DNA of 59,340 nucleotides, taken from contig DASSKL010000052.1 in NCBI GenBank assembly GCA_035690485.1, positions 1 through 59,340 on the forward strand, written 5' to 3'. Source of the DNA: Mycobacteriales bacterium (GTDB taxonomy: Bacteria > Actinomycetota > Actinomycetes > JAFAQI01 > DASSKL01). Position numbers and translations under genes: made by a program. The notes below the pieces were generated by a model that had not been told where the DNA came from, searched no databases, and saw only the letters and a program-made list of their open reading frames with translations. Positions 32,966 to 42,266 of the stretch are shown here, piece by piece. Position 1 is the first letter of the stretch. Every line of letters begins with the position of its first letter.

Positions 32966-34102
32966 GCGCCAGGGAAACGCGGCGAGCGCCGCCCACTGCG
33001 CGTGCCCGGTCTGGCTGTAGAGGTAGAGGCTCGCGCCGATGCCGCCGTAGCGCTTGGTCACGTCGAGGTAGCGCCAGATCTCCGCGCCCGACGGCAGGCC
33101 CGGACGCCCACCCTCGGGCCCCATGTCGTAGGACTGGCCGACCACGTTGACCGGCCGCCACCGGGACAGCCGCTCGACGGCGGTGCGCGCCAGCAGGCCG
33201 GGCTCGTTGCAGGACCAGTAGACCATCGGCGCGAAGGCGTCGACGTACGGCGCCTCGGTGGCGTAGGGGTAGGCGGCCATGTTGTGGTCGGTGGGTCGCG
33301 GGACCGTCGCGACGACCGGGCGGTTGGCGGCGTACTCCCGCACCAGCGACAGGTAGAGAGCGATCCGCCGCGGCGTCTGGAAGACCCCCTCCGCGGGCGT
33401 CTCGACGTCGGGCGCGAAGGCGTCGACCCGCTGGCCGCCGACGCTGAACGCGAGGGCCTGCCCGGCCCGCCGGGCGTCGGCGACCGGGTCGGACAACGTC
33501 GGGAAGTCCCACGCCACCACCCGGATGCCCGCCGCGTGCGCGGCCGGCAGCAGCGCCGCGAGCAACGGGTTGCCGTAGTAGCCCTGGTAGCTGCCGCCGG
33601 TGCGCACCCAGAGGCTGCGCAGACCGGCCGCCTTGGCCTGCGCGACGACCCGGGCGACGTCGACGTGGCTGTCGGCCCAGGTGGTGAGCCACATGCCCTT
33701 GCCGGAGACCGCGGCGAGGTCGACGTGGCGCGGCTTCACCGGGTGCGGCGCCCACAACGCACCCTCGGGCACCGCCGGCGCGCCGAGGGGCTTCGGCTGG
33801 TAGGGCCCGCCCTTCGGCGGGGGCGGCGGGCACGGCTGCGGCTGCACCGGCCCCATCGGGATCGGGTAGGGCAACGCGGCCGGCTTCGGCCCGGCAGGGG
33901 CGCGGTCGGTCTTCTCGACCCGGCGCGGGGGCGCCGGCGGGCGCGACGACGACGGGGTGGGTGAGGACGTCACGACGTCGGCGGCCGCCCGGCTCTCGGC
34001 CGTAGGTCGCGTCGGGCCGTCGCCGTTGCCCGCCACCGCGACGGCCACGCCCGACACGAGGACGCCCGCGCAGACGGCGGCAACGATCCGCTCCCGGCCC
34101 AT
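32963..34102 (-). CDS. secreted or membrane-anchored TIM-barrel-like protein, possible glycoside hydrolase
   Basis: A 379-residue protein from ATG 34102. An N-terminal hydrophobic segment (about 5-25) is either a signal peptide or an anchor. A proline-rich linker follows (about 40-115, including PCPPPPPKGGPYQPKP). The remaining 260 residues look like a beta/alpha barrel: MWLTTWADSHVDVARVV, GLRSLWVRTGGSYQGYYGN, IRVVAWDFPTL, VDAFAPDVET, VDAFAPMVYWSC and GGIGASLYLYSQTGHAQW. Such barrels often belong to carbohydrate-active enzymes, but I cannot assign a family or catalytic pair. The location between wall-glycan genes fits a surface role. Confidence 0.65.
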   Translation of the reverse strand: MGRERIVAAVCAGVLVSGVAVAVAGNGDGPTRPTAESRAAADVVTSSPTPSSSRPPAPPRRVEKTDRAPAGPKPAALPYPIPMGPVQPQPCPPPPPKGGPYQPKPLGAPAVPEGALWAPHPVKPRHVDLAAVSGKGMWLTTWADSHVDVARVVAQAKAAGLRSLWVRTGGSYQGYYGNPLLAALLPAAHAAGIRVVAWDFPTLSDPVADARRAGQALAFSVGGQRVDAFAPDVETPAEGVFQTPRRIALYLSLVREYAANRPVVATVPRPTDHNMAAYPYATEAPYVDAFAPMVYWSCNEPGLLARTAVERLSRWRPVNVVGQSYDMGPEGGRPGLPSGAEIWRYLDVTKRYGGIGASLYLYSQTGHAQWAALAAFPWR

Positions 34103-34173
34103 GTGTCCCAGTGTGCGTGCCGTCAACCGGTTACGGGCCTCATCGGCGGACAAACCGGCCGGCCACGCGCCGG

Positions 34174-34179
34174 TAACAT
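34174..34179 (+). promoter_or_regulatory. -10 box of a leaderless promoter for ugd
   Basis: TAACAT ends 6 nt before the ATG at 34186, so the transcript should begin at or beside the start codon. No Shine-Dalgarno is visible. Confidence 0.5.
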
Positions 34180-34185
34180 CCGCGC

Positions 34186-35505
34186 ATGACAGCCCGTCTT
34201 CGCCTGACCGTGATCGGCACCGGATACCTTGGCGCCACCCACGCCGCGGCGATGGCCGAGCTCGGGTTCGACGTCGTCGGCGTCGACGTAGACCAGGCGA
34301 AAGTCGACCGGCTGTCGGCCGGCGAGGTGCCGTTCTTCGAGCCCGGTCTCGAGGAGCTGCTGCGCAAGCACGTCGACACCGGCCGGCTGCGCTTCACCAC
34401 GTCCTACTCCGAGGCGGGCGAGTTCGGCGACGTGCACTTCCTCTGCGTCGGAACGCCGCAGAAGCGCGGGGAGTACGCCGCCGACCTCACCTACGTCGAC
34501 GCGGCGGTCGCCTCGCTGACCCCGCACCTGCGGGAGGGCGCCACCGTCGTCGGCAAGTCGACGGTGCCGGTCGGGACCGCCGAGCGGCTCGCGACCCATC
34601 TCGACGGCCACGGGCCGGCCGGTGTGGAGCTGGCCTGGAACCCGGAGTTCCTGCGCGAGGGCTACGCCGTCGAGGACACCCTGCGACCCGACCGGCTGGT
34701 CTTCGGCGTGCGCTCCGAACGCGGCGAGCAGGTGCTGCGCGAGGTCTACGCCTCGGTCATCGAGGCGGGCAGCCCGGTCGTGGTCTGCGACCTGGCGACC
34801 GCGCAGCTGGTCAAGGTCGCGGCCAACGCGTTCCTCGCCACCAAGATCTCGTTCATCAACGCGATGGCCGAGGTGTGCGAGACCGTCCACGGCGACGTGA
34901 AGAAGCTGTCCGAGGCGCTGTCGCACGACAGCCGCATCGGCGGCCGGTTCCTGCACGCCGGGCTCGGGTTCGGCGGCGGCTGCCTGCCCAAGGACATCCG
35001 GGCGTTCATGGCGCGGGCCGGCGAGCTCGGCGTCGACCAGGCGGTGACCTTCCTCAAGGACGTCGACGCCATCAACATGCGCCGCCGAGAGCGCATGGTC
35101 GAGCTCGCGCGCGACGTGGTCGGCAACGGCTTCACCGGCGTACGCGTCGGGGTGCTCGGTGCAGCCTTCAAACCCAACTCCGACGACATCCGCGACTCCC
35201 CCGCGCTCGACGTGTCGATGCGGCTGCACCGCATGGGCGCGCAGGTCACGGTCTACGACCCGGCCGCGATCGACAACGCGCGGCGCAGCTACCCCGACCT
35301 GACCTACGTCGGCTCGGCGGTCGAGGCGGCCACCGACGCCGACGTGGTGCTGCACCTCACCGAGTGGCGGGAGTTCCGCGACATGGACCCCGCCGTGCTG
35401 TCCGGCGCGGTGCGCCACCGGCGCATCGTCGACGGCCGCAACGCGCTCGACCCGTCACGCTGGCGCGCCGCCGGGTGGACCTACCGCGCGCTCGGCCGAC
35501 CCTGA
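34186..35505 (+). CDS. ugd: UDP-glucose 6-dehydrogenase
   Basis: A 439-residue enzyme oxidising UDP-glucose to UDP-glucuronate with two NAD+. The N-terminal dinucleotide fold is VIGTGYLGATHAAAMAELGF, the central domain has AWNPEFLREGYAV and KISFINAMAEVCE, and the catalytic cysteine lies in GFGGGCLPKDIRAF. The C-terminal UDP-binding domain contains GAAFKPNSDDIRDSPAL. Length is normal. Glucuronate would feed the surface-glycan genes nearby. Co-directional CoA-binding gene follows 37 bp later. Confidence 0.93.
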   Translation: MTARLRLTVIGTGYLGATHAAAMAELGFDVVGVDVDQAKVDRLSAGEVPFFEPGLEELLRKHVDTGRLRFTTSYSEAGEFGDVHFLCVGTPQKRGEYAADLTYVDAAVASLTPHLREGATVVGKSTVPVGTAERLATHLDGHGPAGVELAWNPEFLREGYAVEDTLRPDRLVFGVRSERGEQVLREVYASVIEAGSPVVVCDLATAQLVKVAANAFLATKISFINAMAEVCETVHGDVKKLSEALSHDSRIGGRFLHAGLGFGGGCLPKDIRAFMARAGELGVDQAVTFLKDVDAINMRRRERMVELARDVVGNGFTGVRVGVLGAAFKPNSDDIRDSPALDVSMRLHRMGAQVTVYDPAAIDNARRSYPDLTYVGSAVEAATDADVVLHLTEWREFRDMDPAVLSGAVRHRRIVDGRNALDPSRWRAAGWTYRALGRP

Positions 35506-35542
35506 GCGCGCTCCGCCCGCCCGCAGGGGGTAGGAACTAGCC

Positions 35543-35953
35543 ATGTACGCCGAACCCGATGCCATCGAGCGCGTCCTGGCCATGCACACGTGGGCAGTCG
35601 TCGGGCTGTCCGACGACCCGGGCCGCGCGGCATACGACGTCGCGCGGTTCCTCCAGGCCCGCGGGAAACGCATCATCCCGGTGCACCCCGACGGCGGTGA
35701 GGCGCTCGGGGAGAAGGCCTACCGGTCGCTGGAGGAGATCCCCGAGCCGGTCGACGTCGTCGACGTGTTCCGCCGCTCGGAGTTCGCCGGCGAGCACGCT
35801 GACGAGGCGATCGCCATGGGCGCGAAGGCTGTGTGGTTCCAGCTCGGCGTCGTCGACGAGCAGGCCTACGAGCGGGTGCGTGCGGCCGGGCTGGACATGG
35901 TCATGGACACCTGCCCGAAGATCCAGTGGGCTGCCCACGGCCCGGTGTCATAG
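35543..35953 (+). CDS. CoA-binding domain protein (YccU-like)
   Basis: A 136-residue single Rossmann-like domain protein: [49 protein letters not shown] and [15 protein letters not shown], ending MDTCPKIQW. This is the CoA_binding_2 family, related to the CoA-binding part of succinyl-CoA synthetase; the precise role is unknown. ATG 35543 has an AGGGGGTAGG-type ribosome site upstream. Its stop TAG abuts the purE stop, so the genes converge with a 6-bp overlap. Confidence 0.85.
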   Translation: MYAEPDAIERVLAMHTWAVVGLSDDPGRAAYDVARFLQARGKRIIPVHPDGGEALGEKAYRSLEEIPEPVDVVDVFRRSEFAGEHADEAIAMGAKAVWFQLGVVDEQAYERVRAAGLDMVMDTCPKIQWAAHGPVS

Positions 35954-36439
35954 CCGGTCCCGCAGGCTGCGGTCCTTGGCCTTGGCCGTCTCGGCCAGGT
36001 GCCGCTGGAAGTCCTCCATGCGCGCGCGCAGCGACTCGTCGGAGGCGGCGACGACGCGTACGGCGAGCAGCCCCGCGTTGCGCGCACCCGCCACGCCGAC
36101 CGTGGCGACCGGCACCCCGGCGGGCATCTGCACGATCGACAGCAGCGAGTCGAGACCGTCGAGATGAGCCAGCGGCACCGGCACCCCGATGACCGGCAAG
36201 GGCGTGACGCTGGCGAGCATGCCGGGCAGGTGTGCCGCTCCCCCGGCGCCCGCGATGATCACCCGCAGCCCTCGCCCGGCCGCACCCGCGCCGTAGTCGA
36301 GCATCTCCCGGGGGGTGCGGTGGGCCGACACCACGTGCACCTCGTGCGCGACGTCGAACTCCCGCAGCGCGACGGCGGCGGCCTCCATGACCGGCCAGTC
36401 GGAGTCGCTGCCCATGACGATGCCGACGACGGCCGTCAT
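35948..36439 (-). CDS. purE: N5-carboxyaminoimidazole ribonucleotide mutase
   Basis: A 163-residue class I PurE from ATG 36439, which overlaps the purK stop (ATGA). It moves the carboxylate of N5-CAIR to give CAIR in purine synthesis. The signature [28 protein letters not shown] (active-site His) and [17 protein letters not shown] are intact, and PVIGVPVPL is present. Co-transcribed with purK and an acyl-CoA dehydrogenase, as in mycobacteria. Confidence 0.95.
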   Translation of the reverse strand: MTAVVGIVMGSDSDWPVMEAAAVALREFDVAHEVHVVSAHRTPREMLDYGAGAAGRGLRVIIAGAGGAAHLPGMLASVTPLPVIGVPVPLAHLDGLDSLLSIVQMPAGVPVATVGVAGARNAGLLAVRVVAASDESLRARMEDFQRHLAETAKAKDRSLRDRL

Positions 36440-37539
36440 CCCCCACCTCCGGAAAGTGCGTCGGCCGCGCGGCGGGCGCGGGCGCGTAGCGAGTCGAGAT
36501 CGTCGCCCGTGACCGTGACGTGGCCGAGCTTGCGGCCGGGGCGCGCCCCCTTGCCGTAGAGGTGCACGTGCACCCCCGGGTCGGCGGCGAGCGTGGCGGG
36601 CAGTGATGCGGCCAGGTCGGTGGCCGGGCCGCCGAGCACGTTGACCATGACCGTCCACGGCGCCACCGCCGCGGTGTCCCCCAGCGGCCAGTCGAGGACG
36701 GCGCGCACGTGTTGCTCGAACTGGCTGGTGCGCGCACCCTCGATCGTCCAGTGGGCCGAGTTGTGCGGCCGCATCGCCAGCTCGTTGACCACCAGGCCCT
36801 CGGCGGTCTCGAACAGCTCGACGGCCAAGACGCCGACCACTCCCAGGCTCTCGGCGATGGTGCGGGCGATCGTGCGCGCCTCGACGGCGCGCTGCGCGGC
36901 CAGACCGGGCGCGGGAGAGATCACCTCGACGCAGATGCCGTCGCTCTGGACGGTCTCGACCACCGGCCATTCGCGGACCTCGCCGCTGGGACGGCGAGCG
37001 ACCACGGCGGCCAGCTCACGGGCGAGCGGGACCCGTTCCTCCACGAGGATCTCGACGTCGGGCAGGGGCTCACCCGGCTCGACGAACCACACGCCTCGCC
37101 CGTCGTAACCCCCGCGCACGGCCTTGGCCACGTAGGGCCGGGGCAGCCCGTCGGGGTCGGCGGACCAGCGCGGCACCGGCAGCCCGAGCTCGCCGAGCCG
37201 CTCGCGCATGGCCCGCTTGTCCTGGGCGAACAGCAATGCTTCGGGGCCGGGGCGGACGACGGCACCGGAGTCCACCAGCGCCCTCAGGTGGTCCGGCGGG
37301 ACGTGCTCGTGGTCGAACGTCACGACGTCGCAGCCCTTGGCGAAGCGCAGCAGCTCGTCGCGGTCGCGGTAGTCACCGACCTCGACGTCGGCGGCCACCA
37401 GGGCGGCCCCGTCGTCGGGCCGGTCGGCGAGGATGCGCAAGGACAGACCCAGCGCGATCGCCGCCTGGTGCGCCATGCGGGCCAGCTGGCCCGCGCCGAC
37501 GATGCCGACGACGGGCAGGCCGGTCACGGGGTCGCTCAT
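36436..37539 (-). CDS. purK: N5-carboxyaminoimidazole ribonucleotide synthase
   Basis: A 367-residue ATP-grasp enzyme carboxylating AIR with bicarbonate. It begins [18 protein letters not shown]; the ATP-grasp core shows [19 protein letters not shown] and [33 protein letters not shown], typical of PurK. Its start overlaps the acyl-CoA dehydrogenase stop and its stop overlaps purE (both ATGA), so the three genes are translationally coupled. Confidence 0.95.
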   Translation of the reverse strand: MSDPVTGLPVVGIVGAGQLARMAHQAAIALGLSLRILADRPDDGAALVAADVEVGDYRDRDELLRFAKGCDVVTFDHEHVPPDHLRALVDSGAVVRPGPEALLFAQDKRAMRERLGELGLPVPRWSADPDGLPRPYVAKAVRGGYDGRGVWFVEPGEPLPDVEILVEERVPLARELAAVVARRPSGEVREWPVVETVQSDGICVEVISPAPGLAAQRAVEARTIARTIAESLGVVGVLAVELFETAEGLVVNELAMRPHNSAHWTIEGARTSQFEQHVRAVLDWPLGDTAAVAPWTVMVNVLGGPATDLAASLPATLAADPGVHVHLYGKGARPGRKLGHVTVTGDDLDSLRARARRAADALSGGGG

Positions 37540-38738
37540 CGCCTCTCCGGGGCCGCCGCCGCGTCGCGCAGCGACGTCGTGGGGTGAAGGCCGAGCTCCC
37601 TGGCGATGAGAATGCGCTGCACCTCGCTGGTGCCCTCGCCGATCTCGAGGATCTTCGAGTCGCGCCAGTGCCGGGCCACCGGGTACTCGTTCATGAACCC
37701 GTAGCCGCCGTGGATCTGCGTCGCCGCGCGGGCGTTGTCGACCGCAATCGTGGAGCTGTAGAGCTTCGCGATCGCGGCCTCCTTCTTCACCGGCTCGCCG
37801 GCGGCGAGCTTGGCCGCCGCCTGGTAGTAGGCGGCGCGGGCCACGTGGGTGCGCATCTCCATGTCCGCGATCATGAAGGCGATCGACTGGTAGGTGCCGA
37901 TCGGCTGGCCGAACGCCTCGCGCTCCCGGGCGAACTTCACCGACTCGTCGACACAGGCCTGCGCCAGGCCCACGGCGAGCGCCGAGATCGCGATCCGGCC
38001 CTCGTCGAGCGTCTGCAGGAACTGCGCGTAGCCACGGCCCCTCTCACCGAGCACGTTGGCCTCGGGCACCCGGCAGTCCTCGAAGACCAGCTCGCGGGTG
38101 TCGGAGGCGTGCCAACCGACCTTGTCGTACTTCCGCGAGGCGCGGAAGCCCTCGGTCGGCACCGGCACGATGATCGAGGTCAGCTCCTTGCGCCCGCCCG
38201 GCTGCTCGCCGGTGACGCACAAGACGGTGACCAGCCGCGTGATGTCGGTGCCCGAGTTGGTGATGAACGCCTTGGTGCCGTTGATCACCCAGTCGCCGTC
38301 GCGTAGCTCGGCCCGGGTGCGCGCCGCTCCGGCGTCGGAACCGCCGCCCGGCTCGGTCAACCCGAAGGCCCCGAGCGCCTCGCCGCGGCAGAGCATCGGC
38401 AGCCAGGTGCGCTTCTGCTCCTCGCTGCCGAACCGGTAGATCGGCATCGCACCGAGCCCGACGGCGGCCTCCAGCGTGATCGCGACGGAGGAGTCCGCGC
38501 GGGCGAGCTCCTCGATGGCGAGGCAGAGTGCGAAGAAGTCGCCCCCCATGCCGCCGTAGTCCTCGGGGAAGGGCAGCCCGAACAAGCCCATCTCCCCCAT
38601 CCGGGCGACGATCTCGTAGGGGAACTCTCCGGTGCGGTCGAGCTCCTCGGCGCGCGGCGCCACCACGTCACGGGCGAACTCCGCGACGGTCGCGCGCAGC
38701 GCCTCGTGCTCGTCCGACAACCGGAAGTCCACGGCCAA
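37536..38738 (-). CDS. acyl-CoA dehydrogenase (FadE25-like)
   Basis: A 400-residue FAD enzyme introducing the alpha-beta double bond into acyl-CoA. Motifs are FGLTEPGGGSDAG, WVINGTKAFITNSG, a REREAFGQPIG region and the C-terminal EIGEGTSEVQRILIAREL, whose first Glu is the usual catalytic base. From memory the mycobacterial gene beside purE/purK is fadE25. The first in-frame start is a TTG at 38738; a GTG two codons later (38732) is the alternative. An imperfect TAATGC box lies 6 nt before the TTG. Substrate could be a branched-chain acyl-CoA given the leucine-type genes nearby. Confidence 0.9.
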   Translation of the reverse strand: MAVDFRLSDEHEALRATVAEFARDVVAPRAEELDRTGEFPYEIVARMGEMGLFGLPFPEDYGGMGGDFFALCLAIEELARADSSVAITLEAAVGLGAMPIYRFGSEEQKRTWLPMLCRGEALGAFGLTEPGGGSDAGAARTRAELRDGDWVINGTKAFITNSGTDITRLVTVLCVTGEQPGGRKELTSIIVPVPTEGFRASRKYDKVGWHASDTRELVFEDCRVPEANVLGERGRGYAQFLQTLDEGRIAISALAVGLAQACVDESVKFAREREAFGQPIGTYQSIAFMIADMEMRTHVARAAYYQAAAKLAAGEPVKKEAAIAKLYSSTIAVDNARAATQIHGGYGFMNEYPVARHWRDSKILEIGEGTSEVQRILIARELGLHPTTSLRDAAAAPERR

Positions 38739-38748
38739 AGTCTCGCAT

Positions 38749-38754
38749 TACGCT
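38749..38754 (+). promoter_or_regulatory. -10 box of a leaderless promoter for the GtrA gene
   Basis: TACGCT ends 6 nt before the GTG at 38761. It overlaps an imperfect -10 (TAATGC) facing the divergent acyl-CoA dehydrogenase gene, so the two promoters occupy the same DNA. Confidence 0.45.
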
Positions 38755-38760
38755 GCACCG

Positions 38761-39225
38761 GTGCGGCGTTTCGGTGACCTCCTGAGCGAGGCGTCCAAGT
38801 TCGGCGCCGTGGGAGTCGTCAACCTCGCCCTCGACATTTCGGTGTTCAACCTGCTGCGGGTTGCCGTCGTCAGCGAGAAGCCGCTGACCGCCAAGGCGAT
38901 CTCGATGTCGCTCGCGGCCACCTCGTCGTACTTCATGAACCGGCACTGGACGTGGCGCGACCGGGCGCGGACCGGCGTACGCCGGGAGTACGTGCTGTTC
39001 ATGGTGCTGTCCGCCGTCGGTCTCGGGCTGACCGAGACGTGCCTCGCGATCTCGCACTACGTGCTGGGCTTCCACAGCGTGCTGGCGGACAACATCGCGG
39101 CGAACGGCGTCGGCCTGGTCGTCGGGATGGTCTGGCGGTTCTGGTCGTTCCGCCAGTGGGTGTTCCTGCCGGTCGAGCCGGTCGCCGAGGCGACCGCCGA
39201 CGCGGCGCACAACGCCCCGGTGTGA
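38761..39225 (+). CDS. GtrA-family membrane protein
   Basis: A 154-residue protein with four hydrophobic helices. The GTG at 38761 is placed by the upstream promoter box and by the family start (SEASKFGAVGVVNLALDISV). SSYFMNRHWTWRD and the late WRFWSFRQWVF are GtrA signatures, the aromatic/basic positions at the membrane edge. GtrA proteins are thought to help flip or use polyprenyl-phosphate sugars; the DPM-like enzyme at 12986-14035 could provide such a sugar. Position next to purK and the acyl-CoA dehydrogenase matches the mycobacterial order. Confidence 0.88.
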   Translation: MRRFGDLLSEASKFGAVGVVNLALDISVFNLLRVAVVSEKPLTAKAISMSLAATSSYFMNRHWTWRDRARTGVRREYVLFMVLSAVGLGLTETCLAISHYVLGFHSVLADNIAANGVGLVVGMVWRFWSFRQWVFLPVEPVAEATADAAHNAPV

Positions 39226-39333
39226 CGTCACCGCGGCAACCGGCCCGCCGGTGCAGCCGCACGAACCGGCATGCGCACGGGGTCTCCGGGCATACCGACC
39301 TCGACAGCCGCTGACGTCGAGGAGGGTGCAGCG

Positions 39334-39792
39334 ATGGTGCGCACGGGCCTGCGCGGGCTGGCCGGACTCTGCCTGTTCGTGGTGACGGCGATCCTGCTGG
39401 CGTACGTGCCGACGATCTACTACGACCAGCACTACCTCGGCGCGCTGTTCGTCTTCGCCTCGATCGCCCTGCTCGGCTGCGCGATCCTCGTCATGGTCGC
39501 CAACCACAACAGCTCGATCGAACGCTTCGGCTGGACGTTCGGCGCCGTCGTCATGACGGTGATCCTCGGTGGCTACGTCGCCAGCCGCACGATCGGGCTC
39601 GTCTCCTACCAGGACCCGCACTGGATCTGGCCGGGCAGCGTCACCCTCGCCGCGGTCGCGGTCTTCGACCTGTGCTTCCTGGTGCGGATGCGGCGTCGTG
39701 ACGACCGCGCGCCCGCACCGGCCTATCCGGACAGCGGCGCGTCGTTCAGCACCCGGCGCCGCGCGGCCCGGCAGCGCGCCGGGCTGTCGTAG
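39334..39792 (+). CDS. four-helix membrane protein of unknown function
   Basis: A 152-residue protein. ATG 39334 has GGAGGG at 39321-39326. Four hydrophobic segments (about residues 7-27, 37-57, 65-85 and 98-117) are followed by a basic, serine/arginine-rich cytoplasmic tail. No domain is recognised. It ends 7 bp before the stop of the convergent carboxylase gene. Confidence 0.65.
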   Translation: MVRTGLRGLAGLCLFVVTAILLAYVPTIYYDQHYLGALFVFASIALLGCAILVMVANHNSSIERFGWTFGAVVMTVILGGYVASRTIGLVSYQDPHWIWPGSVTLAAVAVFDLCFLVRMRRRDDRAPAPAYPDSGASFSTRRRAARQRAGLS

Positions 39793-39799
39793 CCGGCGC

Positions 39800-41320
39800 T
39801 CAGACCGGCGTGACGCCGTGCCGGCGGCGGGAGAACGACCGGTCCTTGCTGCGCGCGAAGGCGAGACGGCGGATCAGTTCCGAGCGCAGGTCCTCCGGCT
39901 CGACGATGTCGTCGACGACCAGCTCGGCGGCGAGCCGGACGATGTCGATGTCGGTCTCGTACTCGGCTCGCAGGCCCTCGACGTAACGCTCGCGCTCCGC
40001 CTCGTCGTCGATCTCGGCGATCTTGTTGGCGTAGACCGCGTTGACGGCGGCCTCCGCCCCCATGACGGCGATCTTCGCGGTCGGTAGGGCGATGCAGGCG
40101 TCGGGCTCGAAGCCGGGGCCGGCCATGGCGTAGAGGCCGGCGCCGTAGGCCTTGCGGACCACGACGGAGATCTTCGGCACCGTCGCCTCGGAGACGGCCG
40201 AGATCATCTTCGCCCCGTGCCGGATGATGCCGGCCTTCTCGACCGCGGTGCCGACCATGAAGCCCGGCACGTCGGCGAGGAAGACCAGCGGCACGTTGAA
40301 CGCGTCGCACAGCTGGATGAACCGCGTCGCCTTGTCGGCGGAGTCGACGAACAGCACGCCGCCCTTGAACATCGGGTTGTTGGCGACGACCCCCACGACC
40401 TCGCCGTCGAGGCGGCCGAAACCGACGGTGAGCTCCTTGGCCCACAGCGCGTGGATCTCGAAGAAGGACCCCTCGTCGAGCAACCCGCCGAGGTAGCGGC
40501 GCATGTCGAACGCCTGCCGCTCGCTCTCCGGCACCAGCGCCCGCAGGTCGGTCGGCGGCGCGGGCTTGGAGGCAGCCGCCGGCGGCGGGCCCTGCCAGTT
40601 CGACGGCAGGTACGACAGGTAGCGGCGTACGGCGTCGATCGCCTCGCGCTCGTCGGCGGCCAGGTAGTGCCCGACGCCGGACTGCGAGCAGTGCACCCGG
40701 GCCCCGCCCATCTCCTCGAGCGTGGTCTTCTCGCGGACCACCATCTCGACCATGCGGGGGCTGCCGAGGTACATCGACGCGTTGCCCTCGACCATGATCG
40801 TGATGTCGCAGAACGCCGGGATGTAGGCCCCGCCGGCGGCCGACGGGCCGAACAGCGCGCACACCTGCGGGATCGAGCCGGAGGCCCGCACCTGGGTGTG
40901 GAAGATCTTCCCCGCGCCACGGCGACCCGGGAACATCTCGACCTGGTCGGTGATCCGCGCGCCGGCGGAGTCGACGAGGTAGACCATCGGGACCTGCAGC
41001 CGGTAGGCCGTCTCGATGATGCGGATGATCTTCTCGACCGTGCGGGCACCCCACGAGCCGGCCTTCACGGTGGAGTCGTTGGCCATCAGCGCGACCGGGC
41101 GGCCGTCGACGGTCGCCGTACCGGTGACGACGGCGTCGGCCGGCAGGTCGCCGGCGAGCGCGTTGGCGAAGACGCCGTCCTCGACGAAGGACCCGTCGTC
41201 GACGAGCAGCGCGATGCGCTCGCGGGCGAAGAGCTTGCCCTTGTCCGCGTTGGCATCGTGGTAGCGCGGTGCGCCGCCCTTCTCGATCGTGGCGCGCAGC
41301 GCCGGCACGTCGTCGGTCAC
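39800..41320 (-). CDS. acyl-CoA carboxylase beta (carboxyltransferase) subunit, possibly methylcrotonyl-CoA type
   Basis: A 506-residue biotin-dependent carboxyltransferase. The N-terminal half carries GKLFARERIALLVDDGSFVE and the oxyanion region GPSAAGGAYIPAF. The C-terminal half has FGRLDGEVVGVVANNP, DVPGFMVGTAVEKAGIIRHG and RKAYGAGLYAMAG. It is distinct from the AccD5-like subunit at 48202-49788. HMG-CoA lyase and enoyl-CoA hydratase lie just upstream on the same strand, so a methylcrotonyl-CoA (leucine) role is plausible. No alpha subunit sits beside it; the one at 50076-51821 may serve both. A TACCCT box 7 nt before the GTG marks its own promoter. Confidence 0.88.
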   Translation of the reverse strand: MTDDVPALRATIEKGGAPRYHDANADKGKLFARERIALLVDDGSFVEDGVFANALAGDLPADAVVTGTATVDGRPVALMANDSTVKAGSWGARTVEKIIRIIETAYRLQVPMVYLVDSAGARITDQVEMFPGRRGAGKIFHTQVRASGSIPQVCALFGPSAAGGAYIPAFCDITIMVEGNASMYLGSPRMVEMVVREKTTLEEMGGARVHCSQSGVGHYLAADEREAIDAVRRYLSYLPSNWQGPPPAAASKPAPPTDLRALVPESERQAFDMRRYLGGLLDEGSFFEIHALWAKELTVGFGRLDGEVVGVVANNPMFKGGVLFVDSADKATRFIQLCDAFNVPLVFLADVPGFMVGTAVEKAGIIRHGAKMISAVSEATVPKISVVVRKAYGAGLYAMAGPGFEPDACIALPTAKIAVMGAEAAVNAVYANKIAEIDDEAERERYVEGLRAEYETDIDIVRLAAELVVDDIVEPEDLRSELIRRLAFARSKDRSFSRRRHGVTPV

Positions 41321-41327
41321 AGGGCGG

Positions 41328-41333
41328 AGGGTA
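41328..41333 (-). promoter_or_regulatory. -10 box of a leaderless promoter for the carboxylase beta gene
   Basis: TACCCT on the minus strand ends 7 nt before the GTG at 41320, inside the 28-bp gap after the HMG-CoA lyase gene. Confidence 0.42.
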
Positions 41334-41348
41334 GTTGGCGCCCCGGCG

Positions 41349-42266
41349 CTATCCGGCGAGGCGGGTGCGCGGCCCGGCCCGCAGCACCTGGCTGGGCAGG
41401 GTGCGCCCGACGATGCGCTCGGCCTCGGCGGCCGCCTCGATCATCGCCTCGAGGTCGACACCGGTGGTGACGCCCATGTCCTCGACCATGTGCACGAGCT
41501 CCTCGGTGGCGATGTTGCCGGTCGCCCCGGGGGCGTAGGGGCAGCCGCCGAGCCCACCGACCGACGCGTCGAAGTCGGCGACGCCCAGCTCGAGGGCGGC
41601 GAGCACGTTGGCGAGCCCGGTGCCGCGGGTGTTGTGGAAGTGCAGGTTGAGCGGCGCGTCCGGGTGCGCCATCCGCAGCTCGCCGACCAGCCTGGTGACC
41701 CGGGTCGGCGTCCCCATGCCGGTCGTGTCGCCGAAGGACACGCTGTCGGCGCCGTCGCGGATCGCGCGGCCGACCACGTCGACGACCCGCTGCACCGGCA
41801 CGTCACCCTCGTAGGGGCAGCCGAACGCCGTCGACACGATGACCTGGCAGGTGCCGCCGGCCGCGTGCACGCGGTCGAGGATCTGGGCGATGTCGTCGAG
41901 CGACTCCTCGGTGGAGCGGTTGACGTTCTTGCGGTTGTGCGTGTCGCTCGCGCTGACGACGGCCTCGAGCTCGGTGAAGCCGGCCTGCAGCGCCCGCTGC
42001 GCGCCGCGCAGGTTCGGCACGAGCGCGGAGTAGCGCACGTCGGGGTTGCGCTCGATCCGGTCCCACACCGCGTCGGCGTCGGCCATCTGCGGGATCGCCT
42101 TGGGGTGCACGAAGCTGACCGCCTCGATGCGGCGCACGCCGGTGCGCGACAGCGCATCGACCAGCGCGACCTTCGCCTCGGTGGGGACCGGGTCTTCGTT
42201 CTGCAGGCCGTCGCGCGGCCCGACCTCGCGCAGGCTGATCGACGCGGGCAGGTCGGACATGCTCAC
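41349..42266 (-). CDS. mvaB: hydroxymethylglutaryl-CoA lyase
   Basis: A 305-residue TIM-barrel lyase splitting HMG-CoA to acetyl-CoA and acetoacetate. LREVGPRDGLQNED holds the first metal-site aspartate and catalytic arginine; VSASDTHNRKNVNRS, SFGDTTGMGTPTRV and NLHFHNTRGTGLANV (metal His-x-His) are intact, and GGCPYAPGATGN contains the mobile catalytic cysteine. The GTG start overlaps the enoyl-CoA hydratase stop (GTGA). With the ligase at 31046-32953 it completes leucine-type breakdown to acetoacetyl-CoA. Confidence 0.93.
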   Translation of the reverse strand: MSMSDLPASISLREVGPRDGLQNEDPVPTEAKVALVDALSRTGVRRIEAVSFVHPKAIPQMADADAVWDRIERNPDVRYSALVPNLRGAQRALQAGFTELEAVVSASDTHNRKNVNRSTEESLDDIAQILDRVHAAGGTCQVIVSTAFGCPYEGDVPVQRVVDVVGRAIRDGADSVSFGDTTGMGTPTRVTRLVGELRMAHPDAPLNLHFHNTRGTGLANVLAALELGVADFDASVGGLGGCPYAPGATGNIATEELVHMVEDMGVTTGVDLEAMIEAAAEAERIVGRTLPSQVLRAGPRTRLAG

